From an uncultured Lachnospiraceae bacterium (lineage in GTDB: Bacteria > Bacillota > Clostridia > Lachnospirales > Lachnospiraceae), in assembly GCA_910585555.1 (NCBI GenBank), contig CAJUFU010000020.1:6027-24100 (forward strand): DNA of 18,074 bases, in the 5' to 3' direction. The notes under the pieces are model-generated. The model saw nothing but the letters and a program-made list of their open reading frames with translations, was not told the DNA's origin and searched no databases. Numbering within the stretch: the stretch's first letter is position 1; every line of letters starts with the position of its first letter. The position numbers and the translations under genes were made by a program. This document shows, piece after piece, positions 1 to 7,908 of the stretch.

Positions 1-2
1 TG

Positions 3-671
3 CCCATTGGCTGTATCTATGAGGAGAGCTATCCCATCGACCTGGAAAGGCGCCTCTTTGCGGAGGTGCAAAACGGCGAGACCAACCATGCGATGGCCAC
101 GGCGGAGACTTATTTTGACCTGATTGCACAGACCCATGGAGAGTATCTGATGAACATGCGGCTTAAGGTGCTGGAGTTTGTGCTCTATGCAGAACACCTT
201 GCTTACACTTCCGGCGGGATGACTTATGAATTCCGGGCCAGGGCGGATTATCTGCCAGCCATCATGGAGATGAATGACCTGGGGTCTCTGCGTAACTGGT
301 TTATCGAAAAGATTGCCACGGCCAGCCATAACGTGAGCACTAAGGCCAATGAGAAATCCATGAGTGTCATCGAGACGGCCAAAGAGTATATACAGAATAA
401 TTACAGTAAAGATATCTCTTTAGACGAGGTATCCCAGGCGGCCAATATCAGCCCCTATTATTTCAGTAAGATATTTAAGGAAGATACGGGGGAGGGATTT
501 GTGGAATATCTCACCCGGATTCGTATGGATAAGGCCAAAGAACTGCTGACTACCACGGAGTGTTCCATGAAGGAAATCTGCGCCATGGTGGGATATGCGG
601 ACCCCAATTATTTCAGCAGATCTTTTAAGAAAAACGTGGGTGTGACGCCTACGGAGTACAAGCAGCTTTGA
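3..671 (+). CDS. YesN-type response regulator, C-terminal part (5' truncated by window)
   Basis: The reading frame is open from the first bases, so the gene begins upstream and 222 residues are visible. The last ~100 residues form a tandem AraC-family helix-turn-helix domain: a first helix pair around ISLDEVSQAANISPYYFSKIF and a second around MKEICAMVGYADPNYFSRSFK. The preceding ~110 residues are helical and resemble the linker between receiver and DNA-binding domains in YesN-like response regulators. The receiver with its phosphorylated aspartate would lie outside the window, so response-regulator status is inferred from architecture and context; a plain AraC regulator is the alternative. 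The gene ends just before a sugar-binding lipoprotein and shortly upstream of a sugar ABC importer. This suggests it activates the importer in response to an extracellular sugar, with a sensor kinase probably encoded upstream. Confidence 0.85.
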   Translation, partial: PIGCIYEESYPIDLERRLFAEVQNGETNHAMATAETYFDLIAQTHGEYLMNMRLKVLEFVLYAEHLAYTSGGMTYEFRARADYLPAIMEMNDLGSLRNWFIEKIATASHNVSTKANEKSMSVIETAKEYIQNNYSKDISLDEVSQAANISPYYFSKIFKEDTGEGFVEYLTRIRMDKAKELLTTTECSMKEICAMVGYADPNYFSRSFKKNVGVTPTEYKQL

Positions 672-699
672 CTGCATGAGAAGAAGTATGGAGGAAATG

Positions 700-1752
700 A
701 TGAAACGATGGTGCAGTTTTTTACTTATCATCAGTCTGTTGTTTGGGGTGAGCGCCTGCGGGACCAGTGAGAGCAGTAAGGTAAGTGAGACACAGGAAGA
801 GAAGAAAATACAGATTGGCCTGACCTTTGATTCCTTTGTCATCGAGAGGTGGCAGAGGGACAGGGATGTGTTCGTGTCGGTGGCCAAGGAGCTGGGCGCG
901 GAAGTGAATGTGCAGAACGCCAATGGGGACGTGGAGGAGCAGAAGAGACAGATTGAGTATTTCATCCAAAAGGGGATGGATGTGATCGTGATCATCGCCA
1001 TCGACCCGGAAGCGCTGCGGGAGTCGGTAGCAAAGGCCAAGGATGCGGGCATTAAGGTAGTGTCCTATGACCGCCTGATCGATGATACGGAAGTAGATCT
1101 CTACATTTCCTTTGACAATGAGATGGTGGGGACTTTGATGGGGGAGGCCCTGGCGGATGCAGGTCTTGGCGAGGGCGGTTATGTGATCATGCTGTGCGGT
1201 TCTCCCACGGACAATAATGTGCCTCTGGTGGACGGGGCTTTTAAGAAAGTTATGGAAAAGAACAGAGTGACGATTCTGGATATCATCCATGCGGAAGGCT
1301 GGCGGGCGGAGATCGCGTCGGCGTATATCTATTCCCATGGCGTGGCCATACAACAGGCGGACGCTATCATGTGCGGCAATGACGATCTGGCCACCCAGGC
1401 GGTGCGGGCGCTGGCGGAGACCCGGCAGGCGGGAGATATTCTGGTGGTGGGGCAGGATGCAGACCTGGCCGCCTGTCAGAGAATTGTGGAGGGCACGCAG
1501 CTGATGACGGTCTATAAGCCTGTGGAGCGGCTGGCCACCAGGGCGGCGGAGGCTTGTGTGGCACTGGGCAGGGGAGAGACGCTTAGCGGGGAGGACGTGA
1601 CGGTGATAGAGAGCGGAGCGTATTCGGTTCCTTATATAGGGTTGGAACCTGTCAGCGTCAACAGGGATAATATTGACGAAGTGATTATCGGCAGCGGTTT
1701 TCATCTGAAAGAGGATGTCTATTTGAACGTACCCTCGCAGATGCCGCAATAG
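700..1752 (+). CDS. Sugar-binding lipoprotein, probable sensory solute-binding protein (XylFII-like)
   Basis: A 350-residue periplasmic-binding-protein type 1 fold related to XylF/ChvE. It has a lipoprotein signal with lipobox VSAC and lipidated Cys20, then QIGLTFDSFVIERWQRDRD, GMDVIVIIAIDPEAL and VVSYDRLIDDTEVDLYISFDN, all typical of xylose/ribose/galactose-binding proteins. The start at 700 is chosen because GGAGG at 690-694 fits it and the product then begins MKRW before the hydrophobic core. In-frame ATGs at 676, 688 and 697 fit less well. It follows the response regulator by about 28 bp and is closed by a terminator before the importer operon, which has its own binding protein. It is therefore probably a sugar sensor acting with a LytS-type kinase, as XylFII does in the XylFII-LytS-YesN system of Clostridium beijerinckii. 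The sensory role is inference. Confidence 0.85.
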   Translation: MKRWCSFLLIISLLFGVSACGTSESSKVSETQEEKKIQIGLTFDSFVIERWQRDRDVFVSVAKELGAEVNVQNANGDVEEQKRQIEYFIQKGMDVIVIIAIDPEALRESVAKAKDAGIKVVSYDRLIDDTEVDLYISFDNEMVGTLMGEALADAGLGEGGYVIMLCGSPTDNNVPLVDGAFKKVMEKNRVTILDIIHAEGWRAEIASAYIYSHGVAIQQADAIMCGNDDLATQAVRALAETRQAGDILVVGQDADLAACQRIVEGTQLMTVYKPVERLATRAAEACVALGRGETLSGEDVTVIESGAYSVPYIGLEPVSVNRDNIDEVIIGSGFHLKEDVYLNVPSQMPQ

Positions 1753-1769
1753 GAAATTTTTGCGATGAT

Positions 1770-1811
1770 AGGATGTACTGGCGCAAGATAATGCTAGTAC
1801 ATCCTGTTTTT
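1770..1811 (+). terminator. Rho-independent terminator after the sensory binding protein
   Basis: A 10-bp perfect stem, AGGATGTACT (1770-1779) with AGTACATCCT (1796-1805), extends inward by three more pairs including one G-U. The loop is about 10 nt. A T-run follows at 1807-1811. It separates the regulatory genes from the importer operon. Confidence 0.8.
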
Positions 1812-1868
1812 ATGCCTTTGTCATGGTGAAAATGTACAGAAGGTCGTAAATTATTCCTATTTCTTTTG

Positions 1869-1904
1869 TGATATATTAAAACTACAGACGGGATGACAGT
1901 CTGT
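1869..1904 (+). promoter_or_regulatory. Extended -10 promoter and inverted repeat upstream of the sugar importer
   Basis: TG-A-TATATT (1869-1877) reads as an extended -10 element. No convincing -35 is visible about 17 bp upstream, which would fit a promoter needing an activator such as the AraC-type regulator encoded just upstream. Just after the expected start site lies the inverted repeat ACAGAC (1884-1889) / GTCTGT (1899-1904), a candidate operator or 5'-UTR stem. The ribosome binding site GGGAGG (1924-1929) follows before the ATG at 1939. Confidence 0.5.
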
Positions 1905-1938
1905 GTAAATTTATTCTAATAAAGGGAGGAAAAGAAAC

Positions 1939-3117
1939 ATGAAAAAGAAGTTAGTCAGCATGATTCTGGCAACGACCATGGTTGCAGCTACTTTAGTTGG
2001 CTGTGGCAATTCCGGTTCTTCTGAGACAGCAGCACCTGCAGCGACAGAAGAGGCACCGGCAGCAGAAGAAGCACCTGCAGCGGATGCAGAGGCTGAGGCA
2101 CCTGCAGCAGATGCAGAAGCAGAGGCGCCGGCAGCAGGCGGCGGTAAAGTTGGTGTGGCTATGCCGACCAAGGATTTACAGAGATGGAATCAGGATGGTT
2201 CCAACATGCAGAAAGAGTTAGAGGCAGCAGGTTATGAGGTGGATCTTCAGTACGCTTCTAACGATATCGCAACACAGGTATCCCAGATTGAGAATATGAT
2301 CAACTCTGGATGCCAGCTTTTGGTTATTGCATCTATCGAGGGTGATTCCCTTGGAACAGTTCTTGAGCAGGCGAAAGAGAAGAACATTCCGGTTATCGCT
2401 TATGACCGTCTGATCATGAACTCCGACGCAGTTTCCTACTATGCTACCTTCGATAACTACATGGTAGGTACGAAGCAGGGTGAGTACATCAGAGACCAGC
2501 TTGATCTCGACAACGCAGAAGGCCCGTTCAACATCGAGCTTACAACAGGCGATCCTGGTGACAACAACGCAAGATTCTTCTTCGGCGGCGCTATGGATGT
2601 TCTGCAGCCCTACATCGATTCCGGCAAATTGGTTGTAAAGTCCGGTCAGACCGATTTCGAGACCGTTGCTACAGCTAACTGGGCAACAGAGACCGCACAG
2701 TCAAGAATGGACGCTATCATTTCCGCAAACTATGCAGACGGTACACAGCTTGACGCATGTCTTTGCTCTAATGACTCCACAGCACTTGGCGTAGCGAACT
2801 CTCTGGAAGCTAACTACACAGGCGAATGGCCGATCATTACCGGTCAGGACTGCGATATCGCTAACGTTAAGAACATGATCGCAGGCAAACAGTCCATGTC
2901 TATCTTCAAAGATACACGTACACTGGCATCTAAGGTTGTAGAGATGGTTGACGCTATCATGAAGGGCGGCGAGGCTCCGGTTAACGATACCGAGAGTTAC
3001 GACAACGGCACAGGCGTTATTCCTTCTTTCCTTTGCGAGCCTGTATTTGCTGATATCGACAACTACAAAGAGCTGTTAATTGACTCCGGTTACTATACAG
3101 AGGCTGATTTACAGTAA
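1939..3117 (+). CDS. chvE: Multiple-monosaccharide ABC importer, substrate-binding lipoprotein
   Basis: A 392-residue extracellular binding protein anchored as a lipoprotein (lipobox LVGC, Cys22). After the signal comes an Ala/Glu/Pro-rich flexible linker (residues ~30-68), then a ChvE-like type 1 binding fold: KVGVAMPTKDLQRWNQDGSNM, ASNDIATQVSQIENMINSGCQLLVIASIEG, IPVIAYDRLI, the ELTTGDPGDNNARFFFGGAMDVL stretch, LDACLCSNDSTALGV and TGQDCDIANVKNMI. It lies upstream of the cognate ATPase and permease, so it delivers sugars such as xylose, arabinose, galactose or glucose; the exact substrate cannot be read from sequence. Codon use is notably regular and the ribosome binding site is strong, as expected for the most abundant subunit. 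A GC-rich hairpin just after the stop probably raises its level relative to the downstream subunits. Confidence 0.9.
   Translation: MKKKLVSMILATTMVAATLVGCGNSGSSETAAPAATEEAPAAEEAPAADAEAEAPAADAEAEAPAAGGGKVGVAMPTKDLQRWNQDGSNMQKELEAAGYEVDLQYASNDIATQVSQIENMINSGCQLLVIASIEGDSLGTVLEQAKEKNIPVIAYDRLIMNSDAVSYYATFDNYMVGTKQGEYIRDQLDLDNAEGPFNIELTTGDPGDNNARFFFGGAMDVLQPYIDSGKLVVKSGQTDFETVATANWATETAQSRMDAIISANYADGTQLDACLCSNDSTALGVANSLEANYTGEWPIITGQDCDIANVKNMIAGKQSMSIFKDTRTLASKVVEMVDAIMKGGEAPVNDTESYDNGTGVIPSFLCEPVFADIDNYKELLIDSGYYTEADLQ
2071..2124 (+). repeat. 27-bp in-frame tandem duplication in the lipoprotein linker
   Basis: Two adjacent 27-bp units (2071-2097 and 2098-2124) differ at only a few positions and encode APAADAEAE twice. 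They lie in the flexible linker between lipid anchor and binding domain, so copy-number change would alter only tether length. Confidence 0.8.
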
Positions 3118-3126
3118 AACAACTTG

Positions 3127-3148
3127 GCAGGCGGGAAATCCCGCCTGC
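3127..3148 (+). terminator. Intercistronic GC-rich hairpin (attenuator or mRNA 3' stabiliser)
   Basis: GCAGGCGGG (3127-3135) pairs perfectly with CCCGCCTGC (3140-3148) across a 4-nt loop, 9 bp after the stop codon of the binding protein. It is followed by TGATTTTA rather than a long T-run, so it is more likely a partial terminator or a barrier to 3' exonucleases than a full stop. Such hairpins often make the binding protein more abundant than the ATPase and permease. Confidence 0.7.
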
Positions 3149-3211
3149 TGATTTTAAAAAGGAAACAGATCGATCGGATATTGCAGAAACTATGGTTGGG
3201 AGGAATAGAAT

Positions 3212-4750
3212 TTGGCTAAGATTTTACTGGAAATGAAAAATATAACCAAAACATTCCCTGGCGTTAAGGCACTTGACAATGTAAATCTGAAAGTGGAGGA
3301 AGGCGAGATACATGCTCTTGTGGGGGAGAATGGTGCCGGTAAATCCACCTTGATGAACGTGCTGAGTGGTATTTATCCTTACGGAACTTATGAGGGGGAC
3401 ATCATCTATAAAGGTGAGACATGTCAGTTCCATGAGATTAAGGACAGTGAGGCAAAGGGAATCGTCATTATCCACCAGGAATTAGCCCTGGTCCCTTATA
3501 TGACGATTGGTGAGAATATGTTCCTTGGTAATGAGAGAGGGCATAAGTATAAACTGGATTGGAATGAAACATTTGGCCGGGCGGGAGAACTGTTAAAGAC
3601 GGTTGGTTTGCAGGAATCCCCGCAGACCTTGATTAAAGATATAGGCGTGGGCAAGCAGCAGCTGGTGGAAATCGCGAAAGCGCTTGCAAAAAATGCAAAG
3701 TTGCTGATCTTAGACGAACCCACAGCATCCTTGAATGAGACGGATTCCAAGGCGCTTTTGGATCTTCTGCTCAAGTTTAAGGAACAGGGTATGACGTCCA
3801 TCATCATATCCCATAAACTCAACGAAGTCTCTTATGTGGCGGATAAGATTACTGTCATCCGTGACGGTTCCACCATTGAGACAATGGATAAGAAAACAGA
3901 CGACATTTCCGAGGCGCGCATCATCCAGGGTATGGTGGGCAGAGAACTTTCCGACAGATTCCCCAAGAGAGAGTCCCATATTGGGGATGTGATGCTGGAA
4001 GTTAAGGATTGGAGCGTTTACCATCCGCTGTATTCTGAGCGGAAGGTGGTAGATAATGTGAGCATGAATGCCCGCAAGGGTGAGGTGGTAGGTATTTCCG
4101 GACTGATGGGTGCCGGCCGTACGGAACTTGCCATGAGCGTATTTGGTAAGAGCTATGGGGTCAATATCAGCGGCCATCTCATTATGAATGGAGAAGAACT
4201 GCATCTGAATTCCGTGCATGATGCCATCAAACATAAGATTGCCTATGTGACAGAGGACCGAAAGGGAAATGGACTGATCTTAAGCAATCCCATCAAGATC
4301 AATACCACGCTGGCTAACCTGGAAGGCGTAAGTACGCACTCTATTATTGATAAAGATAAAGAGTACGGTGTGGCGGTGGAATACAAAGAGAAACTGAAGA
4401 CCAAATGTCCTACTGTGGAACAGAACGTGGGCAACTTAAGCGGCGGTAACCAGCAGAAGGTGCTGCTGGCAAAGTGGATGTTCGCAGACCCTGATGTGCT
4501 GATCTTAGACGAACCTACGAGAGGTATCGACGTGGGCGCCAAATATGAGATTTACTGTATTATCAATCAGCTGGTGGCAGAGGGCAAGACCGTCATTATG
4601 ATTTCCTCGGAACTTCCGGAGATTCTCGGCATGTGTGACAGAATTTATGTCATGAACGAGGGTAAGATGGTGGGAGAACTCGACAGGAGCGAGGCAACCC
4701 AGGAGATTATCATGTCGCACATTTTAAAATCCAGTAGCAAAGGAGTGTAA
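3212..4750 (+). CDS. mmsA: Multiple-monosaccharide ABC importer, ATP-binding protein MmsA
   Basis: A 512-residue protein with two fused ABC ATPase domains, the usual build of ribose/xylose/galactose-type sugar importers; it is cytoplasmic and docks on the permease. Domain 1 has a consensus Walker A (GENGAGKST, residues 38-46), the Q-loop region IIHQELALVPYMT, an atypical signature VGKQQ and Walker B LLILDEP (164-170). Domain 2 has the usual degenerate Walker A GLMGAGRTE (297-305), a consensus signature NLSGGNQQK (408-416) and Walker B ILDEPTRG with D433/E434. The stretch YPYGTYEGDI is characteristic of the MmsA/GguA branch. The start codon is TTG: GGGAGGA at 3198-3204 lies 7 nt before it and no ATG fits as well. 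The gene follows the binding protein after a hairpin and precedes the permease by 8 nt. Confidence 0.92.
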   Translation: MAKILLEMKNITKTFPGVKALDNVNLKVEEGEIHALVGENGAGKSTLMNVLSGIYPYGTYEGDIIYKGETCQFHEIKDSEAKGIVIIHQELALVPYMTIGENMFLGNERGHKYKLDWNETFGRAGELLKTVGLQESPQTLIKDIGVGKQQLVEIAKALAKNAKLLILDEPTASLNETDSKALLDLLLKFKEQGMTSIIISHKLNEVSYVADKITVIRDGSTIETMDKKTDDISEARIIQGMVGRELSDRFPKRESHIGDVMLEVKDWSVYHPLYSERKVVDNVSMNARKGEVVGISGLMGAGRTELAMSVFGKSYGVNISGHLIMNGEELHLNSVHDAIKHKIAYVTEDRKGNGLILSNPIKINTTLANLEGVSTHSIIDKDKEYGVAVEYKEKLKTKCPTVEQNVGNLSGGNQQKVLLAKWMFADPDVLILDEPTRGIDVGAKYEIYCIINQLVAEGKTVIMISSELPEILGMCDRIYVMNEGKMVGELDRSEATQEIIMSHILKSSSKGV

Positions 4751-4758
4751 GGAAAAGT

Positions 4759-5949
4759 ATGAATAAGACAAAAGCCATTGAATTTATTAAAAAATATACA
4801 ATGATACTTGTGCTGATTCTGATTACGGCGTTTTTCGCGTGGCGGACCAGCGGTGCAATTCTGTTACCCATGAATGTCAGCAGTTTGATTTCCCAGAATG
4901 CCTATGTGTTTATCCTGGCAACCGGTATGCTGCTCTGTATTCTGACCGGTGGTAACATTGACCTTTCCGTGGGCAGCGTGGTCTGCTTCGTAGGTGCAAT
5001 CGGTGCAGTGCTTATGGTGAATAAGGGTGTTAATATGGTTGTGGCGGTCATTCTTATGCTCTTAGTCGGGCTTGTGATCGGCGCATGGCAGGCATTCTGG
5101 ATTGCTTATGTGAGAATTCCTCCCTTCATTGTGACCCTGGCGGGTATGTTGATGTTTCGAGGTTTAAGTAATACGGTGCTGAATGGTATGACCATCTCGG
5201 TCAAGGACTGCACTACTTTCGTGAAGCTTTTCGGCGGCGGTGCGGATTGTTACATACCGGATGTTTTTGGCGGCGGCTCCATCAATATAACCTGTCTGGT
5301 GGCGGGCATTGTGGCTATTATCATTTATGTGATCGCACAGCTTCGCAGCAGAATGAATAAGGTAAAGAAGGGTTATGAGACAGAAAAATTTGCAAGCATG
5401 ATAGTGAAGATGGTGCTTTTGAGTGCAGTCATCTTTGTCTTCTCCTTGAGACTTGCGCAGCATAAAGGTATTCCCAGTGTGCTGATCTGGGTATTGATCG
5501 TGGTTATTGTATACAGCTATATTACATCCAATACCACAGTAGGACGTTACTTCTACGCAGTGGGCGGCAACGAGAAGGCGACCAAGCTTTCCGGTATCAA
5601 CACCAACAGGGTATATTTCCTGGCTTATCTGAACATGGGGCTTCTCTCCGCTTTGGCCGGTATGGTGACCATCGCGCGTATGACTTCCGCACAGCCTACT
5701 TACGGACAGAACTACGAGATGGACGCTATCGGCTCCTGCTTCATCGGCGGCGCTTCCGCATACGGCGGAATCGGTACGGTGCCCGGCGTTATCGTAGGTG
5801 CGGTGTTGATGGGTGTCATCAACATGGGTATGTCCCTGATGGGCGTGGACCAGAACATGCAGAAGGTGGTAAAGGGCTTAGTACTTCTGGCAGCCGTTAT
5901 CTTCGATGTAGTATCCAAACGTGGTGGAAAATTAATTGCGAAAGATTAA
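4759..5949 (+). CDS. mmsB: Multiple-monosaccharide ABC importer, permease MmsB
   Basis: A 396-residue inner-membrane permease of the ribose/xylose branched family. Most of the length is hydrophobic and consistent with eight to ten membrane segments, interrupted by a cytoplasmic basic stretch around RSRMNKVKKGYETEKFASM. Family features include ILTGGNIDLSVGSVV, IPPFIVTLAGMLMFRGL, GRYFYAVGGNEKATKLSGIN and SCFIGGASAYGGIGTVPGV, the last two marking the loop that contacts the ATPase. The ATG lies 8 nt after the mmsA stop, with AAGGAG at the end of mmsA as the likely ribosome binding site. The length matches MmsB/GguB-type permeases, which are longer than RbsC. A terminator follows, so the operon is chvE-mmsA-mmsB. 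Confidence 0.92.
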   Translation: MNKTKAIEFIKKYTMILVLILITAFFAWRTSGAILLPMNVSSLISQNAYVFILATGMLLCILTGGNIDLSVGSVVCFVGAIGAVLMVNKGVNMVVAVILMLLVGLVIGAWQAFWIAYVRIPPFIVTLAGMLMFRGLSNTVLNGMTISVKDCTTFVKLFGGGADCYIPDVFGGGSINITCLVAGIVAIIIYVIAQLRSRMNKVKKGYETEKFASMIVKMVLLSAVIFVFSLRLAQHKGIPSVLIWVLIVVIVYSYITSNTTVGRYFYAVGGNEKATKLSGINTNRVYFLAYLNMGLLSALAGMVTIARMTSAQPTYGQNYEMDAIGSCFIGGASAYGGIGTVPGVIVGAVLMGVINMGMSLMGVDQNMQKVVKGLVLLAAVIFDVVSKRGGKLIAKD

Positions 5950-5969
5950 TTTCTGCGATATCTGATCGG

Positions 5970-6003
5970 AAAAACTCCTGTGCGTTATGTGCAGGAGTTT
6001 TTC
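5970..6003 (+). terminator. Rho-independent terminator of the sugar importer operon
   Basis: AAAAACTCCTG (5970-5980) pairs over 11 bp with CAGGAGTTTTT (5992-6002), loop about 11 nt. The A-rich and T-rich flanks would allow it to act in both directions. Confidence 0.85.
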
Positions 6004-6063
6004 TTGTGGGCAGAGTTTCCTGAAATTTGTCTGAAAGTATCATAATTCTCTTATAAACTTCCC

Positions 6064-6122
6064 GTGAACTTTTTGTGAACTTTTATATTGATGTTGACAA
6101 TCAATTTTATTTGTACAAAAAT
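6064..6122 (+). promoter_or_regulatory. Promoter region of the exporter operon with tandem repeat and palindromic candidate operator
   Basis: A tandem 11-bp repeat, GTGAACTTTTT (6064-6074) and GTGAACTTTTA (6075-6085), is followed by the inverted repeat ATTGAT (6087-6092) / ATCAAT (6100-6105). TTGACA at 6094-6099, inside that palindrome, is a perfect -35. At 17-bp spacing the best -10 is the poor AAAAAT (6117-6122). The palindrome over the -35 is placed as a MarR- or TetR-type repressor site would be; no regulator gene is adjacent in the window. Confidence 0.45.
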
Positions 6123-6156
6123 AATGGAAGTGAACTTAAAAAGAACGGAGGCAGCT

Positions 6157-7908
6157 ATGATAAGAACGTTGGCGGCACAAATCAAAGAGTATAAGAAGGC
6201 TTCGATCATCACGCCTGTTTTTATGATTTTGGAGGTGGTTTTTGAGACCTTGATTCCGTTTCTGATGGCATCCATCATAGATGACGGCGTGGAGGCGGGC
6301 AATATGCATCATATCTATGCGGTAGGCGCTTTTATGATTGCGGCGGCCCTTGCCGGACTCTTCTGCGGTGTTATGGGCGGTAAATACGGAGCCAGGGCCT
6401 CCACGGGATTTGCCAGGAATCTTCGGCAGGCCATGTTTGACAATATTCAGACCTTTTCCTTTGCCAGTCTGGATAAATTCAGTACCGCGGGACTGGTGAC
6501 CAGACTGACCACGGATGTGACGAATATGCAGATGGCTTACCAGATGATGCTGCGTATGTGTTTTCGGGCGCCGATCAGTATGATCTGTGCCATGGCGATG
6601 GCTTTTATGATCAATGCAGAGCTTGCCAGTGTCTATCTGGCGGCGGTGGTTCTTCTGGGCATTGTGCTGGCATTTATCATCCGGGGCGCCATGAAATATT
6701 TCCAGGAAGCTTTTCCCAAATATGATGAGCTGAACGCTTCCGTGCAGGAGAATGTGGGCGCAATCCGTGTGGTCAAGGCCTATGTGCGGGAAGATTACGA
6801 GACGAAGAAACTGAAGAAAGCCAGCCAGAATATCTATGATATCTTTCTGAAAGCGGAAAAGCAGGTGGTGCTCAATATGCCCGTCATGCAGTTTACGGTT
6901 TACAGCTGTATCCTGTTACTCAGCTGGCTGGGAGCAAAGCAGATTGTGCAAAACACGCTGACCACGGGCGAACTCATGAGCCTGCTGACTTACTGCATGA
7001 ATATTCTCATGAGTCTGATGATGCTCTCCATGATCTTTGTGATGATGAGTATGAGTATGGCCAGCGCCAGACGTATCTGCGAGGTGCTGGAGGAAAAGAG
7101 TGATCTGACAAACCCGGATAAACCTTTGTATGAAGTGCAAGACGGCGGCATCGAATTCCAGCATGTCCGCTTCTCTTATCAGAAGGAAAGCGACGAGGCG
7201 GTGCTTCACGATATCCATTTGAAAATTCAGCCCGGCGAGACCATCGGTATCATCGGCGGCACCGGCAGTGCGAAGACCAGTCTGGTCAATCTGATCAGCA
7301 GACTTTATGATGTGACCCAGGGAGCGGTCCTTGTGGGAGGTCACGATGTGAGAGAATATGACCTGGAAACACTGCGCAATCAGGTGGCTGTGGTATTGCA
7401 GAAAAATGTGCTCTTTTCGGGCACTATCCTGGAAAATCTGCGCTGGGGCGATTCAGACGCCACGGAGGAAGAATGCAGGCGTGTCTGTAAGCTTGCCTGC
7501 GCGGATGAGTTTATTGAGAAAATGCCGGATGGCTATCAAACTTACATAGAGCAGGGCGGTTCCAATGTGTCCGGCGGGCAGAAGCAGCGTCTCTGCATCG
7601 CCAGGGCCCTTTTGAAGAAGCCCAAGGTACTGATTTTGGATGATTCCACCAGCGCGGTGGATACAGCCACAGACGCCCGCATCAGAAAGGCGTTTGCACA
7701 GGAGATTCCGGATACCACGAAACTGATTATCGCCCAGCGGATATCCAGCGTGCAAAACGCAGACCGTATCATTGTCATGGAAGATGGGCGGATTCACGGG
7801 GTTGGCACCCATGAAGAGCTGCTTGCGGACAATGAGATCTACAGAGAGGTCTATGAGTCCCAGACAAGCGGCGGCGGAGATTTTGATGAAAAGGCAGGTG
7901 AAGCATAA
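6157..7908 (+). CDS. ABC exporter half-transporter with degenerate ATPase residues (heterodimer subunit A)
   Basis: A 583-residue type IV ABC exporter subunit: a membrane domain over about the first 310 residues and a C-terminal ATPase domain. Walker A is GGTGSAKT (367-374), with Ala at the usual Gly before Lys. The signature is VSGGQKQR (471-478). Walker B ends in Asp496 where catalytic Glu is usual (ILDDSTSAVD), and the H-loop His is Gln527 (IAQR). These are the substitutions of the degenerate partner in heterodimeric exporters such as BmrCD, LmrCD and TM287/288. The start at 6157 is chosen over upstream in-frame ATGs because GGAGG (6147-6151) lies 5 nt before it and the product then begins MIRTLAAQIKEYK. 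The stop overlaps the next start by one base. Drug or lipid export is a family-level inference. Confidence 0.92.
   Translation: MIRTLAAQIKEYKKASIITPVFMILEVVFETLIPFLMASIIDDGVEAGNMHHIYAVGAFMIAAALAGLFCGVMGGKYGARASTGFARNLRQAMFDNIQTFSFASLDKFSTAGLVTRLTTDVTNMQMAYQMMLRMCFRAPISMICAMAMAFMINAELASVYLAAVVLLGIVLAFIIRGAMKYFQEAFPKYDELNASVQENVGAIRVVKAYVREDYETKKLKKASQNIYDIFLKAEKQVVLNMPVMQFTVYSCILLLSWLGAKQIVQNTLTTGELMSLLTYCMNILMSLMMLSMIFVMMSMSMASARRICEVLEEKSDLTNPDKPLYEVQDGGIEFQHVRFSYQKESDEAVLHDIHLKIQPGETIGIIGGTGSAKTSLVNLISRLYDVTQGAVLVGGHDVREYDLETLRNQVAVVLQKNVLFSGTILENLRWGDSDATEEECRRVCKLACADEFIEKMPDGYQTYIEQGGSNVSGGQKQRLCIARALLKKPKVLILDDSTSAVDTATDARIRKAFAQEIPDTTKLIIAQRISSVQNADRIIVMEDGRIHGVGTHEELLADNEIYREVYESQTSGGGDFDEKAGEA

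Noticed and set aside
721..1749. Long minus-strand frames opposite the sensory binding protein, and similar ones opposite the exporter genes
   Set aside because: They are complements of well-supported genes, with His/Leu/Arg-rich composition and no ribosome binding sites.
1884..1904. Reading the ACAGAC/GTCTGT stem as a riboswitch
   Set aside because: The structure is a single short stem with no known aptamer motif; it is kept only as a candidate operator or leader stem.
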